DNA from: an uncultured Clostridia bacterium
GTDB taxonomy: Bacteria; Bacillota; Clostridia; Oscillospirales; Acutalibacteraceae
Assembly (NCBI GenBank): GCA_937888485.1
Contig: CALAQQ010000063.1
Span: forward strand, 1 to 12,878
DNA: 12,878 bases
Reading direction: 5' to 3'
Shown: piece after piece, positions 7,528-12,878 of the stretch
How the letters are laid out: each line of letters begins with the position of its first letter
How positions within the stretch are numbered: position 1 is the first letter of the stretch
The notes under the pieces: generated by a model
What the model saw: the letters and a program-made list of their open reading frames with translations, nothing else
Databases searched by the model: none
What the model was told of the DNA's origin: nothing
Program-made: the position numbers and the translations under genes

Positions 7528-9200
7528 ACGAAGTAATCAGATTTTTGGCATATGTTCTTTCGGTTATAATCGCACTTCCCGGTATAATTTTTTCCGGCGG
7601 TGAGAGTATAAACGATTATAAATTTAAAATTGATGTGTCACAGCAAGGTGAGGTTTTACCCAATGCCGTGAGCAATATAAATATCTGGAATGCGTACGAC
7701 TCAACCGAATTCTCTGACCCGAAAATAAATGAAAAATATGATGTTACCGATTTCGTTGAATATGTTCAGCTTATGCAATGTACGGGCGGTAACGCATCAA
7801 GAGATTTGTTTGTTGACCCGAACAACTTTGATGTTCTTGATGACTATGATTTTTCGAAGCTCATTGCAAACTGCAGAGGTATTGTTTCAATCGGAATGAA
7901 GCCTCATCTGAAGCTCGGAAGTGTTCCTCTCAAATATTCGGCAAAAGCAAATATCGGAACAGATTTCGGAACAAATATCTATCCTCCCGATGATTATAAT
8001 GTTTATTATAATTATATGACAGCCATGGCGCAGGCTCTTGTTGATGAATTTGGTGCAGAGGAAGTTCTTTCGTGGCGATTCGGTGTCATGACTGAATACG
8101 AAAATACTCAATGGTTTATTTCGGCAGACGGTTCACCCGAAAAAACGGCAGAAGCCTATTGTAAGCTTTATGACTATACCGTTGATGCTTTGCAGAAAAC
8201 AATCGGTGAAGAAGTTTTTGTCGGTGCACATTCGATGACCGTTACCGAAGGACTGTGGGATGAAAAAATATTTATAGAGCACTGTGCAAAAGGCATGAAC
8301 TATAAAACCGGCAAAACAGGAACAAGAGTATGCTTCCTTTCAGCTTCTTTTTATGATATGAGACCCGGTGAATATACGGGCGGAAAAACTCTTCCCGAAA
8401 CAATCGGATACCTCAGGGAATGCGCTGAAAATGCAGGTCTTAAAAATCTGATTTTCGGTATAGATGAGGGAAGAATTCTTTACGGAAATTCATATGGTGC
8501 AGATGATAATCAGCTCAATTCGAGAACTGTCGGATTTACCTATCAGGCAGCATATGATGCCAGACTTTATAAGCAGCTTTTTGATTCTGACGGTGATTAT
8601 TTTTCATCGTGGTATTATCTTTCGGGAGGTCTTTTCAACGGATATCCGACAATAAGTTGGCATATTGCGAATAATATTGCACTCTTCAAAGGCTTGAGAA
8701 GAATACATACAGAAAACACAAGGAACGGTGTTCTTTATGGAACCGAGGTTGAAGCTGTTTCGGCATATGATGAAGCGAACAAAACCGTTCGTATAATGGC
8801 ATATAACTTCAGAAACGATGTTGAATATGATAAAACGGCAGATCTTAAGTTTGATATAAATCTTTCTCAGTTTAACGGCAAAAAAGTTAAGGTTACAGCG
8901 AAATTGATTGATGACAGTTGTAACTATTTCGACGAATGGATCAATGACAGAAAAACCTACGGAATAGGCGACGACTGCTTCGGCTGGTCACCCGATGATC
9001 CGATTATCGAATCAGCAGTTACTCTCCGAAATGAAGAAGCCAGAAAGATTTATTTCGAAAAACTTCGTGATAAATATGAGGAATGCTCACGCCTTGTTCC
9101 GGAAGAAAAGATATATACCGTTGAAAACTCAACCCTTACTCTTGAAACAACGCTTGCACCAAACGGCGTTATCTTCTACGAAATAACTGTTTGCGAATAA
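7524..9200 (+). CDS. GH39-like clan-A glycoside hydrolase, exported or membrane-anchored
   Basis: This 558-residue protein resembles GH39-type enzymes, with a (beta/alpha)8 barrel then a beta-sandwich. A hydrophobic segment at about 5-24 (IRFLAYVLSVIIALPGIIFS) should direct export or anchoring. The N-terminal barrel strand has LMQCTGGNASRDLF (83-96). The likely acid/base is Glu191 in WRFGVMTEYENTQWF (184-198), where GH39 normally reads W-F-x-V-W-N-E; here the residue before Glu is Thr. The likely nucleophile is Glu315 in LIFGIDEGR (309-317). Residues from about 405 look like the C-terminal sandwich and end in the usual PNGVIFYEITV. The ATG sits in an ATGA overlap with the GH30 stop, with GGAGG at 7512-7516, 7 bases upstream. 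Activity (xylosidase, arabinosidase or another) cannot be told, and a catalytically altered or unclassified family is possible. Confidence 0.75.
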   Translation: MNEVIRFLAYVLSVIIALPGIIFSGGESINDYKFKIDVSQQGEVLPNAVSNINIWNAYDSTEFSDPKINEKYDVTDFVEYVQLMQCTGGNASRDLFVDPNNFDVLDDYDFSKLIANCRGIVSIGMKPHLKLGSVPLKYSAKANIGTDFGTNIYPPDDYNVYYNYMTAMAQALVDEFGAEEVLSWRFGVMTEYENTQWFISADGSPEKTAEAYCKLYDYTVDALQKTIGEEVFVGAHSMTVTEGLWDEKIFIEHCAKGMNYKTGKTGTRVCFLSASFYDMRPGEYTGGKTLPETIGYLRECAENAGLKNLIFGIDEGRILYGNSYGADDNQLNSRTVGFTYQAAYDARLYKQLFDSDGDYFSSWYYLSGGLFNGYPTISWHIANNIALFKGLRRIHTENTRNGVLYGTEVEAVSAYDEANKTVRIMAYNFRNDVEYDKTADLKFDINLSQFNGKKVKVTAKLIDDSCNYFDEWINDRKTYGIGDDCFGWSPDDPIIESAVTLRNEEARKIYFEKLRDKYEECSRLVPEEKIYTVENSTLTLETTLAPNGVIFYEITVCE

Positions 9201-9206
9201 GAAAAA

Positions 9207-9238
9207 GGACTGTTACACCGAATCCGGTGAAACAGTCC
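9207..9238. terminator. shared terminator between the GH operon and the lipoprotein gene
   Basis: GGACTGTT pairs with AACAGTCC, and after an A-A mismatch CACCG pairs with CGGTG around an AATC loop. The plus-strand tail is CTTGTTTTATT; the minus-strand tail is TTTTTCTTATT. It lies 6 bases after the stop at 9200 and 6 bases beyond the stop of the opposite gene. Confidence 0.88.
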
Positions 9239-9244
9239 CTTGTT

Positions 9245-10141
9245 TTATTGAGGTATAATAATTGTTGCATCGTTTGTATAAAGAATATCAAGAGTTTTAA
9301 GAATCTGGTTATATGCGATAAAAACTCCGTAAATGCTGTTTTCGGTTTCTTTTATGAGGTCGTATGAAACAACGGTACAGCCGTCAGTGACACTTGTTGC
9401 ACTCTGACCCGCAAACTCAGCATTGACGAGTTTTTCAACATAAGCTTCAACCTCAGTTTCGGAAACACCGACAAAAGCTCTTTCAAATCCGAAATCCCAC
9501 GTCCATGATTTTGCATTAAGAGAACCTTCGAATTTGTTGTTCAGCCTGTTTTTTTCCTCGTCATATTCGTTGTAAAGACCCGAATTCTTTGAGAATCCCT
9601 CGAATTTCGGGAATATATTTGTGAGAACGGGAGGAAAATTATCTTTACATGCCGTTATGTCAATAACGACTGTTAATTCTCCTTTTTCATTGTACTGACT
9701 TGCCGAAACAGTGATAAGATTTTTTCCGTTCTGCCATGCACCGTTAAATCCCGCTTTGTAGTATTTTGCAGGCGCTTCGATTTTCTTTGCACCGCCGATA
9801 TATCCTGCTTTCAGAAGGTCGTTCGTGAATCTGTAAATTTCGTTTTCGGGGCAGGTGAACTGCATGATGACCCATTCGGACTCGTATTTTTCATTTGGTT
9901 GATTTTTTTCAATTATAACATCGTGTGTGCCGTTGGGCGGTGAGGGAAAATCTTCGGGCAGAAGGTCAGATCCCCATTCGTTTACAGTATTCTGAATACT
10001 GTCTGCAAGGGTTGTTGCGGCTGTGTTATCTGTTAACAGTTGTTCGGCAGTTGTTGTTTCTGTGTCTGTATTTTTATTTTCGGAACACGCACAGAGAAAA
10101 AGCATTAAAAAAGCAAGCATAAGTGCAATAAGTTTTTTCAT
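9245..10141 (-). CDS. secreted lipoprotein of unknown function, two-module
   Basis: The 298-residue product has a lipoprotein signal peptide, MKKLIALMLAFLMLFLCAC, with the acylated cysteine probably Cys19 in LCAC. A Thr-rich linker (about 20-50) leads to the mature part. Two halves look alike: about 55-165 has LPEDFPSPPNG, then an FTCPENEIYRFTNDLLKAGY helix segment and an ITVSASQYNEKGELTVVIDI strand pair; about 168-290 has IFPKFEGFS, FVGVSETEVEAYVEKLVNAEF and TVVSYDLIKETENSIYGVF. This suggests an internal duplication of an alpha/beta unit. I do not recognise the family. The start is supported by GGAGTG (10147-10152), 5 bases upstream, and by a good promoter. The gene is monocistronic. It sits on the outer face of the membrane and could bind a ligand or partner, but nothing visible fixes its role. 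Confidence 0.85.
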   Translation of the reverse strand: MKKLIALMLAFLMLFLCACSENKNTDTETTTAEQLLTDNTAATTLADSIQNTVNEWGSDLLPEDFPSPPNGTHDVIIEKNQPNEKYESEWVIMQFTCPENEIYRFTNDLLKAGYIGGAKKIEAPAKYYKAGFNGAWQNGKNLITVSASQYNEKGELTVVIDITACKDNFPPVLTNIFPKFEGFSKNSGLYNEYDEEKNRLNNKFEGSLNAKSWTWDFGFERAFVGVSETEVEAYVEKLVNAEFAGQSATSVTDGCTVVSYDLIKETENSIYGVFIAYNQILKTLDILYTNDATIIIPQ

Positions 10142-10170
10142 ATAAACACTCCATTAATGTTGTCGGAGAT

Positions 10171-10199
10171 ATTTTAACATGATAATTCATCTTTGTAAA
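10171..10199 (-). promoter_or_regulatory. promoter of the lipoprotein gene
   Basis: On the minus strand TTTACA (10194-10199) and TAAAAT (10171-10176) lie 17 bases apart, with an extended -10 TGT. The -35 box directly abuts the T-run of the upstream gene's terminator. Confidence 0.75.
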
Positions 10200-10234
10200 G
10201 AAAAAAGTGTCCGATTCAATGTCGGACACTTTTT
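10197..10234 (-). terminator. terminator of the acidic secreted protein gene
   Basis: AAAAAGTGTCCGA (10202-10214) and TCGGACACTTTTT (10222-10234) make a perfect 13-bp stem with a 7-base loop. On the minus strand it is followed by T-rich sequence (TTTTTTCTTT). It lies 9 bases past the stop codon at 10244. Confidence 0.9.
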
Positions 10235-10243
10235 AAGTTCAAA

Positions 10244-11479
10244 TTAAAAATAGTAGTTCATAAATTGCTGGATAAGTGCGAAACAGTACTTGAAGCAGTT
10301 GATTGAACGCTTGAAATAACGGCTTACATCGTATAAGGTATCTTCAATATCGTCTACATCATATATTCTCAGTATTTCGCTTAAAGCAACTCTTGAATAA
10401 TAAAATGAATCTTTGAGGTTTTGACCGATACCTGAAATCAGGTTTTTGCCACCTTCGGCAAGAGTTGATTTAATAACATCGCATTCAAACGTTCCGATGG
10501 TTTCTCCGCCTATAGAAACTCTGATTTCAGCACTTTCTGCATCGATGTAATTGTAATATGCATAAACATAATAATCACGACCGTTGATTTCAATGGGGTC
10601 TTCATAATCTGTGACGGTAGTAATCTTTTCACCGTTTGCAAGTGTTAAAACAAGCTCTGCACCGTAGATTTCTTCTGAATAGATATCTTCAAATGTAGAA
10701 ACAATGTTTTTAAACTTGTCTAAGTTAACGAATTCAACATCGGTAACAAGTTCTGTCATTTCGCAGGCTGTGATAACAACACTTTTCTTGAAATCCATAA
10801 AATAAGCCGTTGCTTTATTTTCGCCCTTGACCCAATCATAATTATCGGAATTAATCAGAATCCATTGTTCAGGGAATGTTATTGTTTTACCGTCTGAGAA
10901 AAGAGCATCAACATCGGTCAGCACATATGAACCGTCTGTATCATAAAGGTCAACATCAAGAACAAGATTCTCAAGAACACCCTCTTCGAAAGTGATGTCC
11001 GTAATAGCGTTTCCGAGATATTCTATTTTAATATTGTAGGTATCTGTCGGTTTTGCATTACCTGTAAAATCAATTCCCAGAACGGTTTCGCCCGCATCGA
11101 GACTGAAAACTGTTTTGGCTTCATTATCGGCAGACTCGGCGCTACAGTTTTTAGCTATAAGTTGTGCCTTACCGTCTATGATTTCTTCAGGGAATCCCAA
11201 CCAGTCGATGGGGTAGTCATTGTTAGAATATTCTACATAGTAGTAACCTGCGTTTTCGGCATTGAATGTGTAGTAATCGCAGTAACTGTCTTCAGTGAAT
11301 GTTATTTCATTTTCGCCGAGAGTCATATCGCCTTTGTAACTGTAAGTCCAGTAGTCACAGTAATCGTCATCGTCGCAGAAATTCCATTCGAGAGTTTGTT
11401 TAGCAACATCTGTTGCAAAGCATGAGATAGGGCATACGAGGATAAGTGCCGCAAGAATAACGGACAAAAATTTTTTCAT
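10244..11479 (-). CDS. acidic, tyrosine-rich secreted protein of unknown function
   Basis: The 411-residue product has a signal peptide (MKKFLSVILAALILVCPISCFA, cut near residue 22) and no lipobox or obvious anchor, so it is probably released or wall-associated. The mature part is rich in Asp, Glu and Tyr. Near the N-terminus a short motif occurs twice: DDDYCDYWTYSYKG (37-50) and EDSYCDYYTFNAENAG (63-78). The run from 70 to 155 (YTFNAENAGYYYVEY, then FSLDAGETVLGIDF) has the pattern of a pre-peptidase-type beta-sandwich. Two Ig-like segments may follow (about 158-240 with FSDGKTITFPE, and 245-335). The last 75 residues look helical and basic-aromatic, ending QQFMNYYF. I recognise no catalytic motif. 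The start is supported by GGAGTG (11486-11491), 6 bases upstream. A role in adhesion or calcium-dependent surface binding is only a guess. Confidence 0.85.
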   Translation of the reverse strand: MKKFLSVILAALILVCPISCFATDVAKQTLEWNFCDDDDYCDYWTYSYKGDMTLGENEITFTEDSYCDYYTFNAENAGYYYVEYSNNDYPIDWLGFPEEIIDGKAQLIAKNCSAESADNEAKTVFSLDAGETVLGIDFTGNAKPTDTYNIKIEYLGNAITDITFEEGVLENLVLDVDLYDTDGSYVLTDVDALFSDGKTITFPEQWILINSDNYDWVKGENKATAYFMDFKKSVVITACEMTELVTDVEFVNLDKFKNIVSTFEDIYSEEIYGAELVLTLANGEKITTVTDYEDPIEINGRDYYVYAYYNYIDAESAEIRVSIGGETIGTFECDVIKSTLAEGGKNLISGIGQNLKDSFYYSRVALSEILRIYDVDDIEDTLYDVSRYFKRSINCFKYCFALIQQFMNYYF

Positions 11480-11516
11480 TTAAAACACTCCAATCAAAAA
11501 AGTTTGTCAGGTTTGT

Positions 11517-11523
11517 CCCCCCC
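11517..11523 (-). promoter_or_regulatory. G7 tract at the start of the secreted-protein mRNA
   Basis: Seven consecutive G residues on the minus strand lie within the first dozen bases of the predicted transcript (start near 11525). They are followed by two copies of GACAAAC separated by CT. G runs are rare in this AT-rich sequence. Confidence 0.45.
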
Positions 11524-11532
11524 TGCAAGTTG

Positions 11533-11561
11533 ATAATATCACGAAGAATGGTGCTTGTAAA
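11533..11561 (-). promoter_or_regulatory. promoter of the secreted-protein gene
   Basis: On the minus strand TTTACA (11556-11561) and TATTAT (11533-11538) are 17 bases apart, with an extended -10 TGA. The leader to the ATG at 11479 is about 46 bases. Confidence 0.8.
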
Positions 11562-11606
11562 GAAAAATTAATGAACTGAAATTAATTTGTAAATTTTTCG
11601 TAAGGG

Positions 11607-11625
11607 AAATTACAAATTGTAATTT
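11607..11625. repeat. AT-rich inverted repeat between divergent promoters
   Basis: AAATTAC, 5 bases, then GTAATTT form a perfect 7-bp inverted repeat. An additional copy of ATTTGTAA at 11585-11592 is the complement of TTACAAAT at 11610-11617, so a larger fold is possible. It lies upstream of both divergent promoters and has no T-run, so it is not a terminator. It may be a regulator site or simply AT-rich sequence. Confidence 0.35.
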
Positions 11626-11631
11626 TTAAGG

Positions 11632-11660
11632 TGGAAATGATTACAAAACTATGATATAAT
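11632..11660 (+). promoter_or_regulatory. promoter of the pseudouridine synthase gene
   Basis: TGGAAA (11632-11637) and a perfect TATAAT (11655-11660) with an extended -10 TGA are 17 bases apart. The weak -35 is offset by the extended -10. The leader is short, about 16 bases, and ends in the AAGGAGGG ribosome-binding site. Confidence 0.75.
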
Positions 11661-11682
11661 ACCGAAGAAAAGGAGGGAGAGA

Positions 11683-12561
11683 ATGCCCAGAAACATTAAC
11701 TATACCGTGACTGCGGAATATGACGGAAGAAAAGTTATCCACTTTCTTCGGGGATACTGCGGATTTTCTTCCCGACTGATGAGAAAAGTCAAATACGCTT
11801 TAATGTTAAACGGTGAAACAACTCGCACGATTGACAGAATAAAATACGGCGATATCATCAGTGTTTGTATTCCTGATGATGATGCCTTGCCCGAAATAAC
11901 CGAAGCGGAGATTGATATTGTCTATGAGGATGAGGATATCCTTGTTATAAATAAATCTCCGTTCATGGCGATGCATCCTACACATAATCATCAGGGAGAT
12001 ACTCTCGCAAATGCCGTCACTGCTTATCTTGCTCAAAAGGGGAAATCGGTTGCTTTCCGAGCTGTCGGAAGGCTTGATAAAGGTACTTCGGGTCTTGTGG
12101 TTTGTGCAATAAATCCGCTTTCTGCCTGTAAGCTGTCGGGTAAAATCGAAAAAGAGTATGCAGCACTTGTTGAGGGTGAACTGAACGGCGAGGGGAGAGT
12201 TGATGTTCCGATTTACAGACCCGACCCGATGAAAACCTTGCGCGCATGTTCATATGAGCTCGGAGTGGAAGCTGCGGCAACAAACTGGTATGTTGAAAAG
12301 AACTTTGACGGCGCAACTCTTCTTCGGTTAAAACTTGAAACGGGAAGAACGCATCAGATAAGAGTGCATATGGCGTTTGGCGGTCACCCTCTTGCGGGTG
12401 ATACGATGTACGGAAATTTCATGCCCGAAATCGGTCACCAGCTTCTGCATTGCCGAAGATGTTTTTTTGAGCATCCCGTAACGGGTGAAAAAATGGCTTT
12501 TGAGGCAGATTATCCCGATGATTTCGGCAGAGTACTGAAAAAACTTGAGAACGCTGAATAA
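11683..12561 (+). CDS. RluA/RluD-family RNA pseudouridine synthase
   Basis: This enzyme converts specific uridines to pseudouridine in rRNA or tRNA. Its 292 residues fit the family. The N-terminus (about 10-65) looks like a divergent S4-type RNA-binding domain (FLRGYCGFSSRLMRKVKY, then INxxx-type turn LNGETTR). The catalytic core runs from about 78: VYEDEDILVINKSPFMAMHPT (80-100), then GRLDKGTSGLVV (129-140) with catalytic Asp132, where many relatives read HRLD. EYAALVEGEL (158-167) and ETGRTHQIRVHMAFGGHPLAGD (219-240) are the further family motifs. GGAGGG at 11672-11677, 5 bases before the ATG, fixes the start. It is monocistronic and cytoplasmic. The exact target uridine cannot be read off; members of this type in Firmicutes include RluD-like and YjbO-like proteins. 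Confidence 0.95.
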   Translation: MPRNINYTVTAEYDGRKVIHFLRGYCGFSSRLMRKVKYALMLNGETTRTIDRIKYGDIISVCIPDDDALPEITEAEIDIVYEDEDILVINKSPFMAMHPTHNHQGDTLANAVTAYLAQKGKSVAFRAVGRLDKGTSGLVVCAINPLSACKLSGKIEKEYAALVEGELNGEGRVDVPIYRPDPMKTLRACSYELGVEAAATNWYVEKNFDGATLLRLKLETGRTHQIRVHMAFGGHPLAGDTMYGNFMPEIGHQLLHCRRCFFEHPVTGEKMAFEADYPDDFGRVLKKLENAE

Positions 12562-12607
12562 TTATTCGGATGACATAATGTTTTTTATTATAAAAATACA
12601 AAATTAC

Positions 12608-12636
12608 TTTACTTTTTATATTTTTAATGATATAAT
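12608..12636 (+). promoter_or_regulatory. promoter of the substrate-binding protein gene
   Basis: TTTACT (12608-12613) and a perfect TATAAT (12631-12636) with an extended -10 TGA are 17 bases apart. The leader is about 25 bases. GGAGG at 12656-12660 lies 7 bases before the ATG. Confidence 0.75.
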
Positions 12637-12667
12637 AGTACCATCCTAAAACTATGGAGGTAAAATT

Positions 12668-12878
12668 ATGAAAAAGCTCATTAAAGTTCTCGCAATTGTA
12701 ATGGTTGTAGTTCTTACTGCAACTTTATTCTATGCTTGCGGTGGCAAAGAAGATGACAATGTTCTCACAATGGGAACAAACGCACAGTTCCCTCCCTATG
12801 AATATTACGAAGGCGAAACAATTGTTGGTATCGATGCAGAAGTAGGCGCTCTTATCGCTGAAAAGCTCGGTATGGAAT
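12668..12878 (+). CDS. amino-acid ABC transporter substrate-binding lipoprotein (5' part)
   Basis: The first 70 codons of a gene cut by the window end. A lipoprotein signal peptide (MKKLIKVLAIVMVVVLTATLFYAC) places the acylated cysteine at residue 24. The mature part opens with GGKEDD, then VLTMGTNAQFPPYEYYEG (32-49) and IVGIDAEVGALIAEKLGME (52-70). This is the classic N-terminus of family-3 solute-binding proteins, which catch polar amino acids outside the cell for an ABC importer. Permease and ATPase genes would be expected downstream, outside the window. The start is fixed by GGAGG at 12656-12660. Substrate is unknown. Confidence 0.93.
   Translation, partial: MKKLIKVLAIVMVVVLTATLFYACGGKEDDNVLTMGTNAQFPPYEYYEGETIVGIDAEVGALIAEKLGME

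Noticed and set aside
12556..12587. Terminator after the pseudouridine synthase
   Set aside because: ATTAT and ATAAT can pair ahead of TTTTTT, but a 5-bp stem of only A-T pairs is too weak to call.

Overview
The window looks like a chromosomal segment from a low-to-moderate GC Clostridia-type Firmicute, probably a gut Oscillospirales/Ruminococcaceae-like bacterium. The reasons are the Firmicutes-style 23S rRNA, strong GGAGG/GGAGTG ribosome-binding sites, sigma-A promoters that repeatedly carry the extended -10 TGn, lipoproteins with Clostridia-style signal peptides, a Lys/Thr-rich surface-protein stalk, and several glycoside hydrolases. The assignment rests on sequence style, not on a database match.

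Layout. (1) 1-975 is the 3' third of a 23S rRNA gene with an intact peptidyl-transferase centre and sarcin-ricin loop. No 5S rRNA or tRNA follows it. (2) 1103-2230 (+) encodes a surface protein with a signal peptide, a possibly CBM9-like head, a Lys/Thr stalk and a C-terminal membrane anchor. (3) 2306-4582 (+) is a cytoplasmic GH2 beta-glycosidase with its own good promoter. It ends at a strong hairpin shared with the convergent operon. (4) 4620-5963 (-) is a tightly coupled three-gene operon: an ArsR-family repressor (SdpR-like), an SdpI/YfhL-like membrane immunity protein, and a YhcH/NanQ/EbgC-family (DUF386) sugar-anomerase-like protein. Its promoter is near-consensus and a 24-bp palindrome sits over the transcription start. 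(5) 6109-9200 (+) is a two-gene operon joined by an ATGA overlap: a GH30 enzyme and a GH39-like clan-A protein, both with hydrophobic N-termini. (6) 9245-10141 (-) is a lipoprotein and 10244-11479 (-) is an acidic, tyrosine-rich secreted protein. Each has its own promoter and terminator. (7) 11683-12561 (+) is an RluA/RluD-type pseudouridine synthase. (8) 12668-12878 (+) is the start of an amino-acid ABC transporter substrate-binding lipoprotein cut by the window end.

How the parts may work together. The GH30 and GH39-like proteins probably act at or outside the membrane on a plant or host glycan, and the GH2 enzyme acts on small products inside the cell. The DUF386 protein could handle the anomeric form of a released sugar; this family includes EbgC, the small subunit of a GH2 beta-galactosidase. 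No sugar transporter is visible, so uptake must be encoded elsewhere. The SdpR/SdpI pair would work as a self-repressed membrane-stress or bacteriocin-immunity switch, as in Bacillus, but no SdpC-like toxin gene is present. The most unusual feature is a sugar-anomerase-like gene inside that immunity operon. The second is the GH39-like protein, whose putative acid/base glutamate is preceded by Thr instead of the Asn usual in clan A.
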